Shown: piece after piece, positions 25,526 through 36,786 of the stretch | How positions within the stretch are numbered: the first letter of the stretch is position 1 | Layout of the letters: each line of letters opens with the position of its first letter | Assembly: GCF_007830335.1 (NCBI RefSeq) | Contig: NZ_VLKU01000014.1 | Coordinates: 38,017-102,016 of the forward strand | Source: Paracoccus sulfuroxidans | Lineage (GTDB): Bacteria; Pseudomonadota; Alphaproteobacteria; Rhodobacterales; Rhodobacteraceae | DNA length: 64,000 bases | Direction: 5' to 3' | Position numbers and translations under genes: made by a program | Notes under the pieces: generated by a model | Database searches by the model: none | Seen by the model: the letters and a program-made list of their open reading frames with translations, nothing else | Told to the model about the DNA's origin: nothing

Positions 25526-26967
25526 CCCTGATCGCCCAGCCTGCGGCCAGCCTTTACATCAATGGCGCCTTTGTCGAAGGGCAGGGCGATGCGCTGCCCG
25601 TGCGCTATCCCTTCACCGGCGAGGTGATTGCCGAACTGCATGAGGCCTCGGTGGCGCAGGTGGCCGAGGCGACGGCGGTGGCCGAAGCCGCGCAACCCGC
25701 CTGGGCCGCCTTGCGTCCCGTCGAGCGGGGCCGGGTCTTGCTGCGCGCGGCTCAGATCATCCGCGAGCGCGCCGAGGAACTGGCCCGGCTTGAGACGCTG
25801 GACACCGGCAAGCCGCTGCAGGAAACGCGCGTGGCCGACTGGCCCTCGGGCGCGGATGCGCTGGAGTATTTCGGCGGGCTGGCCGCCACGCTGACCGGGC
25901 AGGCGATCCCGCTGGGCGGCGATTTCGTCTATACGATTCGTGAACCTCTGGGGGTTTGCGCGGGCATCGGGGCCTGGAACTATCCCAGCCAGATCGCCTG
26001 CTGGAAGGCCGCGCCTGCGCTGGTCATGGGCAATGCGATGGTCTTCAAACCGTCCGAAGAGACCCCGCTGGGGGCGCTGCAACTGGCCGCGATCCTGACC
26101 GAGGCGGGGCTGCCTGCGGGCATCTTCAACGTGGTGCAGGGGCGCGGCGCGGTGGGCGCGGCGCTGGTGACCGATCCGCGCGTGGCCAAGGTGTCGCTGA
26201 CCGGCTCGGTCGCGACCGGGCAGCGGGTCTATGCGGCGGCGGCCGAGGGCATGCGTCATGTGACGATGGAGCTGGGCGGCAAGTCGCCGCTGGTCATCTT
26301 TGACGACGCCGATCTTGAGGACGCCGTCAGCGCGGCCATGCTCGCGAATTTCTATTCGACCGGGCAGATATGTTCGAACGGCACGCGCGTCTTCGTGCAA
26401 GACGGCATCCGCGAGGCGTTTCTGGCGCGGCTGGCCGAGCGCGTGGGGCGGGTGCGTATGGGCGATCCGATGGATGAGGAGACCCAGCACGGGCCGATCA
26501 TCAACCCGGTGCAGGCAGGGAAGATCCGCGCCGCCATCGCCTCGGGGCTGGCCGAGGGCGCGCGGCTGGTCTGTGGCGGTCCGGGCGAGGGGGCCTTCGT
26601 GCCTCCGACCGTCTTTGCCGATGCCGAGGACGGCATGCAGATCGCCCGCGAGGAGATCTTCGGGCCAGTGATGACGGTGCTGGGATTCGCGAGCGAAGAT
26701 GAAGCAATCCGGCGCGCCAATGCCACGCCCTATGGGCTGGCGGCGGGGGTTTTCACCCGCGATCTGGCGCGGGGGCATCGGGTCGCCGCTGCGCTGCAGG
26801 CGGGCACCACCTGGATCAACGCCTATAACCTGACGCCGGTCGAAGCGCCCTTCGGAGGCGTGAAGCTGTCGGGTGTGGGGCGTGAGAACTCGGCCGCGGC
26901 GATCGAGCATTATTCGCAGGTGAAATCCGTCTATGTCGGGATGGGAGGCGTCGATGCGCCTTACTGA
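25522..26967 (+). CDS. betB: Betaine aldehyde dehydrogenase
   Basis: Oxidises betaine aldehyde to glycine betaine with NAD(P)+. The 481-residue aldehyde dehydrogenase has the family active-site glutamate E250 in MELGGKSP and catalytic C284 in [11 protein letters not shown], plus the Rossmann motif LTGSVATGQ. It overlaps betI by four bases and is followed by betA, giving betI-betB-betA. Confidence 0.96.
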   Translation: MTLIAQPAASLYINGAFVEGQGDALPVRYPFTGEVIAELHEASVAQVAEATAVAEAAQPAWAALRPVERGRVLLRAAQIIRERAEELARLETLDTGKPLQETRVADWPSGADALEYFGGLAATLTGQAIPLGGDFVYTIREPLGVCAGIGAWNYPSQIACWKAAPALVMGNAMVFKPSEETPLGALQLAAILTEAGLPAGIFNVVQGRGAVGAALVTDPRVAKVSLTGSVATGQRVYAAAAEGMRHVTMELGGKSPLVIFDDADLEDAVSAAMLANFYSTGQICSNGTRVFVQDGIREAFLARLAERVGRVRMGDPMDEETQHGPIINPVQAGKIRAAIASGLAEGARLVCGGPGEGAFVPPTVFADAEDGMQIAREEIFGPVMTVLGFASEDEAIRRANATPYGLAAGVFTRDLARGHRVAAALQAGTTWINAYNLTPVEAPFGGVKLSGVGRENSAAAIEHYSQVKSVYVGMGGVDAPY

Positions 26968-26997
26968 GATGCGAGGTCGGGTCGGCGGTCTGGCCGG

Positions 26998-27023
26998 TTT
27001 GGGTATTTGGGCAACGGAGAAAC
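26998..27023. repeat. Dispersed intergenic repeat A, copy 3
   Basis: TTTGGGTATTTGGGCAACGG followed by AGAAAC, between betB and betA. Similar strings occur at 141-166 and 18481-18506. Confidence 0.5.
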
Positions 27024-27045
27024 ACGGAGCCTTGGGGGGATGGGC

Positions 27046-28698
27046 ATGATCGCGGATTACGTCATTGTGGGTGCGGGATCGGCGGGCTGTGCGCTGGCCT
27101 ATCGGCTGGTGAAGGCCGGGAAGCGGGTTGATCTGATCGAGTTTGGGGGCTCGGACATCGGGCCCTTCATTCAAATGCCTGCGGCGTTGAGCTATCCGAT
27201 GAACATGCGCCGCTATGACTGGGGGTTTTCGACCGAGCCCGAACCCAATCTGGCCGACCGGCGTCTGGTGACGCCGCGGGGGAAGGTGATTGGCGGGTCA
27301 TCCTCGATCAACGGGATGGTCTATGTGCGCGGGCATGCCTGCGATTATGACCATTGGGAGGAAAGTGGTGCGCAGGGCTGGGGCTACGCGAGCGTATTGC
27401 CCTATTTCAAGCGCATGGAGACCTCGCACGGGGCGGTCAGCGACTATCGCGGCACCGAAGGGCCGCTGCATGTGACGCGGGGGATGCGGAAGAACCCCCT
27501 GTTCAACGCCTTCATCCGGGCCGGGCGCGAGGCTGGCTATGGGATGACCGAGGATTACAACGGCGCGCGTCAGGAAGGTTTTGGCGCGATGGAGGCGACG
27601 ATTTGGGAGGGGCGGCGCTGGTCGGCGGCGAATGCCTATCTGCGTCCCGCCCAGCAGACCGGGCTCTTGCGGTTGAGAAAGGGTCTGGCGCATCGGGTCG
27701 TCTTCGAGGATGGGCGTGCGGTCGGCGTCGAGGTTTACAACACTCGCGGGGTTTCGGTGCTGCGGGCCGGGGTCGAGGTGATCCTGTCGGCGAGTTCGAT
27801 CAACACGCCGAAGCTGCTGATGCTGTCGGGGATCGGCCCGGAGGATCATCTGCGCGCGCATGGCATCGAGCCTCTGGTCGACCGGCCGGGTGTAGGGGCG
27901 AACCTGCAGGATCATCTTGAGATCTATATGCAATACACCGCCACCCAGCCGGTGACGCTTTACAAGCATTGGAACCTGTGGGGCAAAGGCTCGATCGGGG
28001 CGCAATGGATGGCGACCGGCACGGGCCTTGGGGCCTCGAACCAGTTCGAGAGCTGCGGGTTTATCCGTTCGTCCGCAGGGGTGCCTTATCCGGACATCCA
28101 GTACCATTTCCTGCCGCTGGCCGTGCGCTATGACGGAAAGGCCGCCGCCGAGGGGCATGGTTTTCAGGTTCATGTCGGGCCGATGCGGTCGAAATCGCGC
28201 GGTTCGGTGCGGCTGAAATCGGCCGATCCGCGCGAGGCGCCCGAGATCCGCTTCAACTATATGTCGCATCCCGACGACTGGGCGGAGTTCCGCGCCTGCG
28301 TCCGCCTGACGCGCGAAATTTTCGCGCAGCCCGCCTTCACTGAGTACAAGGGCTGGGAGATCCAGCCGGGCGAAGGCATCGAAACGGATGCGCAGATCGA
28401 CGCCTTCATCCGCGAGCATGCGGAATCGGCCTTCCACCCTTGCGGCACGGCGCGGATGGGGGCGGCGTCCGACCCGATGGCGGTCGTCGATCCCGAGCTT
28501 CGCGTGATCGGGGTCGAGGGGCTGCGGGTGGCCGACAGCTCGATCTTTCCGCGCATCACCAACGGGAACCTGAACGCGCCCTCGATCATGACCGGCGAGA
28601 AGGCCGCCGATCATATTCTGGGGCAGGGGATGCTGGCACCGCTGAACCTGGGGCCGGACCGCTCGGGCGATTGGGAGCATTCGCAACGCAGCGCCTGA
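27046..28698 (+). CDS. betA: Choline dehydrogenase
   Basis: FAD-dependent GMC oxidoreductase that converts choline to betaine aldehyde at the membrane. The 550-residue product has the N-terminal dinucleotide motif [17 protein letters not shown], the GMC signature [15 protein letters not shown], and the C-terminal active-site block [13 protein letters not shown] and [10 protein letters not shown]. The ATG at 27046 with a G-run six bases upstream is preferred to the ATG at 27040. It converges with the DUF177 gene 22 bp downstream. Confidence 0.96.
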   Translation: MIADYVIVGAGSAGCALAYRLVKAGKRVDLIEFGGSDIGPFIQMPAALSYPMNMRRYDWGFSTEPEPNLADRRLVTPRGKVIGGSSSINGMVYVRGHACDYDHWEESGAQGWGYASVLPYFKRMETSHGAVSDYRGTEGPLHVTRGMRKNPLFNAFIRAGREAGYGMTEDYNGARQEGFGAMEATIWEGRRWSAANAYLRPAQQTGLLRLRKGLAHRVVFEDGRAVGVEVYNTRGVSVLRAGVEVILSASSINTPKLLMLSGIGPEDHLRAHGIEPLVDRPGVGANLQDHLEIYMQYTATQPVTLYKHWNLWGKGSIGAQWMATGTGLGASNQFESCGFIRSSAGVPYPDIQYHFLPLAVRYDGKAAAEGHGFQVHVGPMRSKSRGSVRLKSADPREAPEIRFNYMSHPDDWAEFRACVRLTREIFAQPAFTEYKGWEIQPGEGIETDAQIDAFIREHAESAFHPCGTARMGAASDPMAVVDPELRVIGVEGLRVADSSIFPRITNGNLNAPSIMTGEKAADHILGQGMLAPLNLGPDRSGDWEHSQRSA

Positions 28699-28719
28699 GG
28701 GCGCCGCGCGCGGATCGCG

Positions 28720-29235
28720 TCAGGTCTTGCGCTTCATCATCTCGGCCAGACCGGCGAAGGGGCGGCGGGTCTCGGCCTCGGGTTCGGGCGAATCGTCCAG
28801 CTCGACGCCCTCGGCGCGGGGATAGAGGGGCAGGGACAGCGCCAGCTCCTCGGCCATGACATGCGCGAGGTCGATGAACTGGCCAAGCGGCTCCAGCTCA
28901 TCGTCCGGCATCTCGACCTCTTCGCCCTCGGGCTGGGCGACATGGGGGGAAAAGCGGCGGTGCACCGGCTCATCGATTTTGGTGCGGACGGGCTGCAGCG
29001 TCACGATGCAGGGCTGCACGACCTCGGCCTGCAAATCGCCCCGCAGATCCCAGCTGTCGCTGCCAGAGGCGCTGATCTGGCCCTGGAACACCAGTCTGGG
29101 CAGTTCCAGCAGGCCGAATTCTGCCGCCAGCGCCGCGCGGTCATCCGCGCCGGGGCGCAGCGTGAAACCCGTGGGTTTGTTCGGGTTCAGATGGGCGACC
29201 CGCAGGCGCGGCTGGCTGGTTTCGGATTGGGACAT
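28720..29235 (-). CDS. DUF177 (YceD) family protein
   Basis: A 171-residue protein with the DUF177 pattern: WDLRGDLQAEVVQPCIVTLQPVRTKIDEPV, where the cysteine is usually one of a pair; the second is missing here. DDELEPLGQFIDLAHVMAEELALSLPLYPR then matches the conserved half. Homologues (YceD) are linked to 23S rRNA and L32 metabolism. It is usually followed by plsX in alphaproteobacteria; here it converges with betA instead. Confidence 0.85.
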   Translation of the reverse strand: MSQSETSQPRLRVAHLNPNKPTGFTLRPGADDRAALAAEFGLLELPRLVFQGQISASGSDSWDLRGDLQAEVVQPCIVTLQPVRTKIDEPVHRRFSPHVAQPEGEEVEMPDDELEPLGQFIDLAHVMAEELALSLPLYPRAEGVELDDSPEPEAETRRPFAGLAEMMKRKT

Positions 29236-29352
29236 ATGAAAACCGTTGGCGGGCAAGGCCGCCCCTTGTCTGGATATTCTTGAGCGTGAGAGCCGAGTTT
29301 GCTAAGCCTGAGCCGCAGCGTCAACAGGCGCATAACGGGGCAGGACGGCAAT

Positions 29353-29808
29353 ATGACGATTTCTCGGCGGCTGGTGGTGGGCTTTGCCCTGACGTTGCCC
29401 TTGTTTGCGGCCGCCTGCACGGCGACCTATCGCAACCACGGCTACATCCCCCCCGAAGAGCAGCTGTCGCTGATCGAGGTCGGGCGCACCAACCAAAGCG
29501 ACCTTGAGGGGCTGGTCGGCCGTCCATCGGCTGCGGGGGTGCTGACGGGTGCGGCCTGGTACTATGTTGGCTCCCGCTGGGAGTATTTCGGCGCGCGCGA
29601 GCCGCGCGAGATCGAACGGCAGGTCGTGGCTGTCTCGTTCACCGAAAACGGCACCGTCAGCAATGTCGAGCGTTTCGGGCTTGAGCACGGCCGGGTCGTC
29701 GCGCTGTCGCGTCGGGTGACCGATGGTGGCGTGCGCAGCTCGGGCCTGCTGCGCCAGCTTTTGGGCAATATCGGCCGGGTTCAGGCGGGCGAACTGCTGG
29801 GCGACTGA
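29353..29808 (+). CDS. bamE: Outer membrane assembly lipoprotein BamE (SmpA/OmlA)
   Basis: A 151-residue lipoprotein. The signal peptide ends in a lipobox, PLFAAAC, with an acylated cysteine. The SmpA/OmlA fold is visible as IEVGRTNQSDLEGLVGRPSAAGVLTGAAWYYVGSR. BamE stabilises the BAM complex that inserts outer-membrane proteins. It is divergent from the DUF177 gene, a common alphaproteobacterial arrangement. Its 3' end overlaps the 3' end of the opposite-strand P1 peptidase gene by 28 bp. Confidence 0.9.
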   Translation: MTISRRLVVGFALTLPLFAAACTATYRNHGYIPPEEQLSLIEVGRTNQSDLEGLVGRPSAAGVLTGAAWYYVGSRWEYFGAREPREIERQVVAVSFTENGTVSNVERFGLEHGRVVALSRRVTDGGVRSSGLLRQLLGNIGRVQAGELLGD

Positions 29809-30782
29809 TAGATCTCGGCCAGCACGCGGCCAGCCTGCCCGTCGCGGGTGGGCATCGGCCGGGCGTGCCAAAGCGCGTTCAGCACGGCCTGCTCCAGCGT
29901 TTCCACGGCGGCCAGAAAGAACGGATCAAGCCGATCATCCGGCAGCAAGGCCTGCCCCTGACCGGGCCGCGCGGTCGAAAACGCCACGGCGATATCGCCG
30001 CTGCCATGCCCGAGATAGCTGCCAAGCCGCCCCAGCCCCGCCGCCGCCCGCCGCGCGATCCGGGTCAGCTGGCGGGCATCGAGCGGCGCATCCGTCGCAT
30101 AAAGAATGATGATCGAGCCTTTTTCGGCAGGCGTTGCAGCAGCGGCGGGCAGGATGCGCTGGCCAAAGACGCGCAACTCTCCGGCCTTGCCGAAGTTCGA
30201 CAGCACCAGCGTGCCCAGCGCCCAGCCCTCAACCCGGCGTGAGGCCGTGCCGATCCCGCCCGACAGGCCGAAGCTGCGCATGCCCTGACCAGCGCCGACG
30301 GTGCCCTGCTGGGGCGGTTGGGGCAGTGCGGCGGCCAGTGCGGCGTTGGCGTCATCCTCGGTCAGGCCCAGCCCTTCGATGCAGTTCACCCCGCCGTCGT
30401 TACATTCCAGCACCAGCGGGTTCACCGTGGGCAGCGCGTTGCCGATTCGCGGATTGGCCAGGCAGGCGGCGCGGATCAGCGCATTGGCGCAGACCGGCAC
30501 GGCGAACGTGTTGCTCAGCAGGATCGGGGTCGAGATCTCTCCCAGCTCCATCAGCTGCACCAGCCCAAGGCTTTTGCCAAAGCCGTTCAGGATCGCCGCC
30601 CCGGCAGGCACCGGGTCGCGGTAAAGATCGCCGCCATGCGGCAGGACGGCGGTCACGCCACTGATCGTCTGGCCCCGATTCACGGTGACCTGGCCCACGG
30701 CCACGCCCGGCACGTCGGTGATCGAATTCTCGGGGCCCGCTGGCAGCGAATACCAGCCCTCGGGCGGAAGAAGCGGCGTCAT
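29781..30782 (-). CDS. P1-family (DmpA/BapA-like) aminopeptidase
   Basis: A 333-residue Ntn-type self-processing peptidase. [14 protein letters not shown] near the N-terminus and [13 protein letters not shown] are typical of the S58/P1 family. Autocleavage is expected between G222 and S223 in [14 protein letters not shown], exposing the serine nucleophile. Substrates in this family include L- and D-aminoacyl amides and beta-peptides. No signal peptide is apparent. It overlaps the msrB stop by four bases. Confidence 0.88.
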   Translation of the reverse strand: MTPLLPPEGWYSLPAGPENSITDVPGVAVGQVTVNRGQTISGVTAVLPHGGDLYRDPVPAGAAILNGFGKSLGLVQLMELGEISTPILLSNTFAVPVCANALIRAACLANPRIGNALPTVNPLVLECNDGGVNCIEGLGLTEDDANAALAAALPQPPQQGTVGAGQGMRSFGLSGGIGTASRRVEGWALGTLVLSNFGKAGELRVFGQRILPAAAATPAEKGSIIILYATDAPLDARQLTRIARRAAAGLGRLGSYLGHGSGDIAVAFSTARPGQGQALLPDDRLDPFFLAAVETLEQAVLNALWHARPMPTRDGQAGRVLAEIYQSPSSSPA

Positions 30783-31171
30783 TCGGCGTCCGGCACGAAT
30801 CGCAAGGCGACGCCGTTGATGCAGTAGCGCAATCCCGTCGGAGGCGGCCCGTCGGGGAAGACATGGCCCAGATGGGCGTCACATTGTTGGCATCTGACCT
30901 CGGTCCGGATCATGCCGTGGCTGCTGTCGTGATGTTCGTCGATCGCGCCGCCCGCGCGCGAAAAGCTGGGCCAGCCGCAATGGCTTTCGAACTTCATATC
31001 ACCGTCAAACAGCCGTGCGCCGCAACAGACGCAGACGTAATGGCCCGGCCCCTCGGGGAAGCCCTGATGCGAGAAGGGGCGCTCGGTTCCGGCCTGCCGG
31101 GTGACGCGATAGGTCTCGGGGTCCAGCTCGGCGCGCCATTCGGCATCGCTCTTGATGATCTTTTCAGACAT
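30779..31171 (-). CDS. msrB: Peptide-methionine (R)-S-oxide reductase
   Basis: Reduces methionine-R-sulfoxide in proteins. The 130-residue MsrB has two zinc-binding CxxC pairs (VCCGA and [11 protein letters not shown]), [10 protein letters not shown], and the catalytic cysteine in [11 protein letters not shown]. There is no signal peptide, so it acts in the cytoplasm. Its stop overlaps the P1 peptidase start (ATGA), suggesting a two-gene operon. Confidence 0.96.
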   Translation of the reverse strand: MSEKIIKSDAEWRAELDPETYRVTRQAGTERPFSHQGFPEGPGHYVCVCCGARLFDGDMKFESHCGWPSFSRAGGAIDEHHDSSHGMIRTEVRCQQCDAHLGHVFPDGPPPTGLRYCINGVALRFVPDAE

Positions 31172-31284
31172 CTTCGCTCTTCAATCCTCTCATGCTGCTG
31201 TTACAAGATAGGTTCAGGGTATCGAGGAGCAAGTGGGTTCGCGATCGACCTGCTTTGCATGTTCTGAGATCGCGCCGAGGTGTC

Positions 31285-32043
31285 ATGAAGATTCTGTGCA
31301 AAGGCCGGTATCGAATCGGCATTGCCACCACCGACGCCGAGATCCGGGCCGCGCAGCGCCTGCGCTGGCTGTGCTTTTGCAGCACGCAGATGGGCGCGGC
31401 GCAGATGGATGATGCGCTGGACATCGACGATTACGATCAGTCCTGCCTGCATGTGCTGATCCATGAGATCGCATCGGGTCAGCTGGTCGCCTGTTTCCGC
31501 ATGATGATGCTGTCGGGCGGGGCCGAGATCGGGCGCAGCTATTCAGCGCGCTATTACGATCTGTCGCGGCTCAACGGCTTCACCGGCCGCATGCTGGAGA
31601 TCGGGCGCTTCTGTATTCATCCCGAATGGCACGACCCCGATATCCTGCGCCTTGCCTGGGGCGCGCTGGCCAGCCATGTCGATGAGGAACGGGTCGAGAT
31701 GCTGTTTGGCTGCTCAAGCTTCATGGGCACCGATACGGTCGGCTATGAGGACGCTTTCGCCATGCTGCGCGAGCGTCATCTGGCACCGAAACGCTGGCTG
31801 CCTCGGGTCAAGGCGCCGCAGGTCTTTCGTTTCGCGCGCGCGCTGCGTCTGCGCAAGCCCGACCCCAAACGTGCCATGGCCGAGCTGCCGCCGCTGTTGC
31901 GCACCTATCTGATGATGGGCGGCTGGGTCAGCGATCATGCGGTGGTCGACCGGCACCTGAACACGCTGCATGTCTTCACCGGGCTCGAGATCCGGACGAT
32001 CCCACCCGGGCGGGCACGGCTTTTGCGGCTGGCGGGCGGCTAG
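31285..32043 (+). CDS. olsB: Ornithine N-alpha-acyltransferase (OlsB-like)
   Basis: A 252-residue GNAT-fold protein of the OlsB/hemolysin-like family, which transfers a 3-hydroxyacyl group from ACP to ornithine, the first step of ornithine lipid synthesis. Supporting motifs are RLRWLCF near the N-terminus, [15 protein letters not shown], and [11 protein letters not shown]. The ATG at 31285 follows CGAGGTG. The usual partner olsA is not adjacent, so it must lie elsewhere if the pathway is complete. Confidence 0.85.
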   Translation: MKILCKGRYRIGIATTDAEIRAAQRLRWLCFCSTQMGAAQMDDALDIDDYDQSCLHVLIHEIASGQLVACFRMMMLSGGAEIGRSYSARYYDLSRLNGFTGRMLEIGRFCIHPEWHDPDILRLAWGALASHVDEERVEMLFGCSSFMGTDTVGYEDAFAMLRERHLAPKRWLPRVKAPQVFRFARALRLRKPDPKRAMAELPPLLRTYLMMGGWVSDHAVVDRHLNTLHVFTGLEIRTIPPGRARLLRLAGG

Positions 32044-32086
32044 GCGGGGCTTTGCATTGGCTACGGCATTGACTATGTGCCGGGGC

Positions 32087-33217
32087 ATGACCGACAGATT
32101 CTCATTCCAGGTTTCGGCGACCGATGGCCGCGCCCGCACCGGCGTCATCTCGACCCCGCGCGGCGATATCCGCACCCCCGCCTTCATGCCGGTCGGCACT
32201 GCCGCGACCGTCAAGGCGATGATGCCCGAATCCGTCCGCGCGACGGGGGCGGATATCCTGCTGGGCAACACCTATCACCTGATGCTGCGCCCCGGTGCCG
32301 AACGGGTCGAGCGGCTAGGGGGCCTGCATCGCTTCATGAACTGGGAGCGGCCGATCCTGACCGACTCGGGCGGGTTTCAGGTGATGAGCCTTTCGAGCCT
32401 GCGCAAGCTGACCGAAGAGGGCGTGACCTTCTCAAGCCATGTCGACGGCTCGAAGCATTTCCTGTCGCCCGAGACCAGCATGCAGATCCAACGCCAGCTT
32501 GGCTCGGACATCGTGATGTGTTTCGACGAATGCCCGGCGCTGCCCGCGACCGAGGCCGAAGTGGCGCAGTCCATGCGCATGTCCATGCGGTGGGCGCAGC
32601 GTTCGCGCGATGCCTTTGGCGACCGGCCGGGGCACGCGCTGTTCGGCATCATGCAGGGCGGCGTCACGCCTGAGTTGCGCGAGGAATCGGCCGAGGCGCT
32701 GAAGGCCATCGGTTTTGAGGGCTATGCCATCGGCGGTCTGGCCGTGGGCGAGGGGCAAGAGGCGATGTTCGGCGTCCTCGACTATGCGCCCGGGTATTTG
32801 CCCGAAGACAAGCCGCGCTATCTGATGGGCGTGGGCAAGCCCGATGACATCGTGGGCGCGGTTGTGCGTGGCGTCGACATGATGGATTGCGTGCTGCCCT
32901 CGCGCTCGGGGCGGACGGGACAGGCCTGGACGCGGCGCGGTCAGGTCAACATCAAGAACGCGCGCCACGCCGATGACCCGCGCCCCTTGGACGAACATTG
33001 CACCTGCCCGGCCTGCACCGGCTATTCGCGCGCCTATCTGCACCATGTCTTCCGCGCCGGAGAGATGATCTCGGGCATGCTGCTGACCTGGCACAACCTG
33101 CATTACTTCCAGGAATTGATGGCAGGTCTGCGCGCGGCAATCGCCGAAGGGCATCTGGATGCCTTCGTGGCCGAGTTTGAGGCCATGAGAGCACAGGGCG
33201 ACATCGAACCGCTGTAA
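32087..33217 (+). CDS. tgt: Queuine/preQ1 tRNA-guanine transglycosylase
   Basis: Exchanges guanine-34 for preQ1 in tRNAs with GUN anticodons. The 376-residue product has the active-site blocks [11 protein letters not shown] and [14 protein letters not shown]. The zinc site is HCTCPAC with a downstream His near LTWHNLHYF. The start at 32087 (MTDRFSFQ) is preferred to an overlapping upstream frame. The two tRNA-Asp copies in this window (anticodon GTC) are among its expected substrates. Confidence 0.96.
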   Translation: MTDRFSFQVSATDGRARTGVISTPRGDIRTPAFMPVGTAATVKAMMPESVRATGADILLGNTYHLMLRPGAERVERLGGLHRFMNWERPILTDSGGFQVMSLSSLRKLTEEGVTFSSHVDGSKHFLSPETSMQIQRQLGSDIVMCFDECPALPATEAEVAQSMRMSMRWAQRSRDAFGDRPGHALFGIMQGGVTPELREESAEALKAIGFEGYAIGGLAVGEGQEAMFGVLDYAPGYLPEDKPRYLMGVGKPDDIVGAVVRGVDMMDCVLPSRSGRTGQAWTRRGQVNIKNARHADDPRPLDEHCTCPACTGYSRAYLHHVFRAGEMISGMLLTWHNLHYFQELMAGLRAAIAEGHLDAFVAEFEAMRAQGDIEPL

Positions 33218-33311
33218 AGATTCGGTAAAATCTTGATCTGCGGCGAAATCTGAATATTCCAGAAGGAATCACCGGCGGACGCACCGCCCAGAAACAGATT
33301 GAAAGACCCGC

Positions 33312-34529
33312 ATGTCAGCTGACGCAGCGACCGAGAACAGACGCAGCCGCAACGATATTCGCACCATTACGACGACCGCAGAACTGGCGGAATTCTGTGA
33401 GCTTGCGAAGGCCCAGCCCTATGTCACCCTCGACACCGAATTCCTCCGCGAACGCACCTATTATTCGCGCCTGTGCCTGATTCAGGCCGCCCTGCCGCCG
33501 GCCTCTGGTCCGAAATCGGTGGGCGGTCCGGCGGTGCTGATCGACCCCTTGGCGGGTGATCTGTCGCTGGAACCGCTTTATGACCTCTTCCGCCACAAGG
33601 CCACGGTCAAGGTGTTCCACGCCGCGCGTCAGGATCTGGAGATATTCTTCCACGACGCGGGCGTGCTGCCCGATCCGCTGTTTGACACCCAGATCGCCGC
33701 GATGGTCTGCGGCTTTGGCGAACAGGCGGGGTATGAGACGCTGGTCAAGAAGATCGCGCGCCAGCCCTTGGACAAATCCTCGCGCTTTACCGACTGGTCG
33801 CACCGGCCCCTGTCGGATGCGCAGGCGGCCTATGCGCTGGCGGATGTGACCCATCTGCGCGCCATCTATGAGTTCCTGTCCGAACAGCTGGAAAAGACCG
33901 GCCGCGCGCCCTGGCTGAAGGAAGAGGTTGGCGTTCTGCTGAACCCCGAGACCTATGTGACCCGGCCCGAGGATGCGTGGGAGCGGGTGCGCACCCGCAC
34001 CGGCTCGCCCCGGTTCTTGGCCATCGTGCGCGAACTGGCCCGCTTCCGCGAGACTTATGCGCAAGAACGCGACATTCCGCGCACGCGCGTCTTCAAGGAT
34101 GATGCGCTGATCGAGCTGGCCTCGACCAAGCCGCTGAATGAAGGCGATCTGGGCAAGTCGCGCCTGTTGCTGCGCGACGCGCGGCGCGGCGACATCGCGC
34201 AGGGCATTCTGGCGGCGGTCAAGGACGGGCTGGAGACGAAAGAGCTTCCCAAGCCCTCCTCGGATGAGCCGGGCCGTCCGGGCAATGCCGCGCTCGCGGA
34301 ATTGCTGCGCGTGCTTCTGAAGGCGAAATCCGACGAAACCGGGGTCGCGCCCAAGCTGATCGCCTCGGCCTCGGAACTTGATGCGATAGCCTCGGGCCAT
34401 CGCGACCTGCCCTCGCTGACCGGGTGGCGGGCCGAGGTCTTTGGCCATGACGCGCTGCGTCTTGCCGCCGGAGAGATCGCGCTTTCTGCCCGTGACGGGG
34501 CGGTCCGCGTGGTCGTGGCACCGCACTAG
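33312..34529 (+). CDS. rnd: Ribonuclease D
   Basis: A 3'-to-5' exoribonuclease in tRNA 3' maturation. The 405-residue DEDD-family protein has Exo I VTLDTEFLRE, Exo II VKVFHAARQDLEIF and Exo III YALADVTHLRAIY, followed by HRDC-type helical domains (RTRVFKDDALIELA). Its stop is one base before the following GNAT gene's ATG. Confidence 0.93.
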   Translation: MSADAATENRRSRNDIRTITTTAELAEFCELAKAQPYVTLDTEFLRERTYYSRLCLIQAALPPASGPKSVGGPAVLIDPLAGDLSLEPLYDLFRHKATVKVFHAARQDLEIFFHDAGVLPDPLFDTQIAAMVCGFGEQAGYETLVKKIARQPLDKSSRFTDWSHRPLSDAQAAYALADVTHLRAIYEFLSEQLEKTGRAPWLKEEVGVLLNPETYVTRPEDAWERVRTRTGSPRFLAIVRELARFRETYAQERDIPRTRVFKDDALIELASTKPLNEGDLGKSRLLLRDARRGDIAQGILAAVKDGLETKELPKPSSDEPGRPGNAALAELLRVLLKAKSDETGVAPKLIASASELDAIASGHRDLPSLTGWRAEVFGHDALRLAAGEIALSARDGAVRVVVAPH

Positions 34530-34530
34530 C

Positions 34531-35490
34531 ATGCGGGTGGCGCTGGAACGGACGCGGCCGGAAGATGTCGCGTCCCTCGTTCGGGCGCTGTCGCATCCTG
34601 ACCTGAAGCGCTGGCTGAACTGGCCCGACAACCCGGAACAGATCGCCAAAGAGGTGCTGAATGAGGCCTCGGACAGCGAATATGCGATCCGCGTCGATGG
34701 GCAGTTCGCTGGTCTGATCCGCTGCCAGCCCGAGTTCGGCTTCTGGGTCGTGCCCGAATTGCAGGGCAGGGGGATCGCGCAGCGGGCGGGCATTCTGGCG
34801 CTGTCACGCCATTTCGCCACCGGGCATGAGCGCGCCTTCGCCACCACGCGCGACGGAAATGGCGCCTCGCTGGCCGTGCTGACGCGGCTGGGTTTCACGC
34901 CGAACGGCCCGATCCGGCTGTACTCTCAGGCCGTGGGCGATGAGGTTCCGGGGCAGATATTGGCCCTGACACGCGCCGATTTCGCCCGCGCCGTGCCCTT
35001 CCGGGTCCAGACCCCGCGCACCGAGATCCTGCCCTTCACCGCCGACGACCTGCCCATTCTGCACGGCATTGCCACCGCGCCCGAGGCCGCGCGCATGCTG
35101 CTGATCTTTCGTCCGGGGATGGAGCAAATCGCGTTCAACGCGCTGATGACGCCCTTTGCTGGTCGTCCGCCGTTTCGCGCGGCGGTCCGGCTGGGGGACC
35201 GCACCATCGGCTCGATCGGCGTCGGCAAGGGAGAGACCCCGCCGATCTTCTATTTTCTGGCGGCGGATCAGGCGGGCAAGGGCATCGCCTCGGAAATCGT
35301 CCCCGCCTTTTGTGATGAGCTTGCGCTGCGCTATGGTCTGCAGGGCCTCACGGCCGAGGTGATGGCCGACAATCCCGGCTCGGCCCGCGTGCTGGAAAAG
35401 GCCGGGTTTTCCAAAGTCGAAGCGATCACGATGCTCAGCAAGGGCCGCGAAGGCCCCGCGCCCGGCTGGCTTTACCAGCGCGATTACTGA
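34531..35490 (+). CDS. Protein with two GNAT acetyltransferase domains
   Basis: A 319-residue protein with two GNAT-like halves. The N-terminal half (about 1-145) has [19 protein letters not shown], with an acetyl-CoA loop Q-G-R-G-I-A. The C-terminal half (about 170-319) has [21 protein letters not shown] and [15 protein letters not shown]. The second half is the more complete. It starts two bases after the rnd stop, so is probably co-transcribed. The acceptor substrate is unknown. It overlaps the convergent hisE gene by seven bases. Confidence 0.82.
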   Translation: MRVALERTRPEDVASLVRALSHPDLKRWLNWPDNPEQIAKEVLNEASDSEYAIRVDGQFAGLIRCQPEFGFWVVPELQGRGIAQRAGILALSRHFATGHERAFATTRDGNGASLAVLTRLGFTPNGPIRLYSQAVGDEVPGQILALTRADFARAVPFRVQTPRTEILPFTADDLPILHGIATAPEAARMLLIFRPGMEQIAFNALMTPFAGRPPFRAAVRLGDRTIGSIGVGKGETPPIFYFLAADQAGKGIASEIVPAFCDELALRYGLQGLTAEVMADNPGSARVLEKAGFSKVEAITMLSKGREGPAPGWLYQRDY

Positions 35491-35798
35491 CCGCGCGCCG
35501 CCTTTTCCTCGATCCCCGAGCGGCCCTCGCGCCGCTCCAGCTCGGCCAGCACATCGGTGAGCGTCAGATCACGCGCGGCCAGCATGACCAGCAGGTGATA
35601 AAGCGTGTCTGCCGCTTCCGATACCAGACGCTCAGGGTCGCCTCTCACCGCCTCGATGATCGCTTCGACGGCCTCTTCGCCGAATTTCTCGGCACATTTC
35701 TCGGGGCCCTTCGACAAAAGCTTGGCGGTCCAGCTGGTGTCGGGATCGGTACCCTTGCGCGACTGGATGGTCGCGGCCAGGCGTTCGAGTGCGTTCAT
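35484..35798 (-). CDS. hisE: Phosphoribosyl-ATP diphosphatase
   Basis: Hydrolyses phosphoribosyl-ATP to phosphoribosyl-AMP in histidine synthesis. The 104-residue MazG-like fold has [20 protein letters not shown] and [13 protein letters not shown], the metal-binding acidic helices. It overlaps hisF by four bases (ATGA), as expected for a hisF-hisE pair. Confidence 0.96.
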   Translation of the reverse strand: MNALERLAATIQSRKGTDPDTSWTAKLLSKGPEKCAEKFGEEAVEAIIEAVRGDPERLVSEAADTLYHLLVMLAARDLTLTDVLAELERREGRSGIEEKAARGQ

Positions 35799-36556
35799 GT
35801 CAGCCTCACGGGGATGCCTGCGGCGGCCATATGCTCTTTGGCCTCGCGGATGGTGAAGGTGCCGAAATGGAAGATCGAGGCTGCCAGCACGGCGCTGGCA
35901 TGCCCTTCCAGCACGCCCTCGGCCAGATGGTCGAGCGTGCCGACCCCGCCCGAGGCGATGACCGGAATACTCACTGCATCGGCCACGGCGCGGGTCAGCG
36001 GAATGTTGAACCCGGCCTTGGTGCCATCGCGGTCCATACTGGTCAGCAGGATCTCTCCGGCACCCTTTTCGGCGATCAGCCGGGCGAATTCGACGGCGTC
36101 GATGCCGGTGGGCTTGCGGCCGCCATGGGTGAAAATCTCCCATTTTCCGGGCGCGACGGTCTTGGCGTCGATGGCGCAGACGATGCATTGGCTGCCGAAA
36201 CGGTCCGCTGCCTCGGCGATCACGTCGGGGTTGGCGACAGCGGCCGAGTTGAAGCTGACCTTGTCGGCCCCCGCCAGCAGCAGGTCGCGCACGTCCGTGT
36301 GGCTGCGCACGCCGCCGCCAACGGTCAGGGGCACGAAGCATTCCTCGGCGGTGCGGCGCACCAGATCATACATCGTGCCGCGATTTTCATGCGTCGCATG
36401 GATGTCCAGAAAGCAGATCTCATCCGCGCCTGCGGCGTCATAGGCCCGCGCAGCCTCGACCGGGTCTCCGGCATCAACCAGATCGACGAAGTTGACGCCT
36501 TTGACGACGCGCCCATCGGCAACGTCCAGACAAGGGATAACGCGGGTTTTCAGCAT
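35795..36556 (-). CDS. hisF: Imidazole glycerol phosphate synthase, cyclase subunit
   Basis: A 253-residue TIM barrel that closes the imidazole ring using ammonia from HisH. It has the N-terminal [19 protein letters not shown] with the catalytic Asp, [27 protein letters not shown] and [15 protein letters not shown]. It is downstream of hisA but separated from it by an unrelated membrane protein gene and a terminator. Confidence 0.97.
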   Translation of the reverse strand: MLKTRVIPCLDVADGRVVKGVNFVDLVDAGDPVEAARAYDAAGADEICFLDIHATHENRGTMYDLVRRTAEECFVPLTVGGGVRSHTDVRDLLLAGADKVSFNSAAVANPDVIAEAADRFGSQCIVCAIDAKTVAPGKWEIFTHGGRKPTGIDAVEFARLIAEKGAGEILLTSMDRDGTKAGFNIPLTRAVADAVSIPVIASGGVGTLDHLAEGVLEGHASAVLAASIFHFGTFTIREAKEHMAAAGIPVRLT

Positions 36557-36786
36557 GCGGGCCTCCTGACTGCGCCTGATTACCGGGTTCGGCGTCGGGG
36601 CGAAAGAGCGTTGCGCCTGCGGGGTACGAAACAGGGCGGGCGACGCATTCGATCCCGGCCCGGATCAGAAAGCGCCGCCCGCGACAATGCATTGGGCCCA
36701 CCACAAACCCGCCGCATTGAAACAATACACTCGTTAACCAACAACCATATGCCGATGCACAGAAGAAGAAACCGGCACTTGTTACG

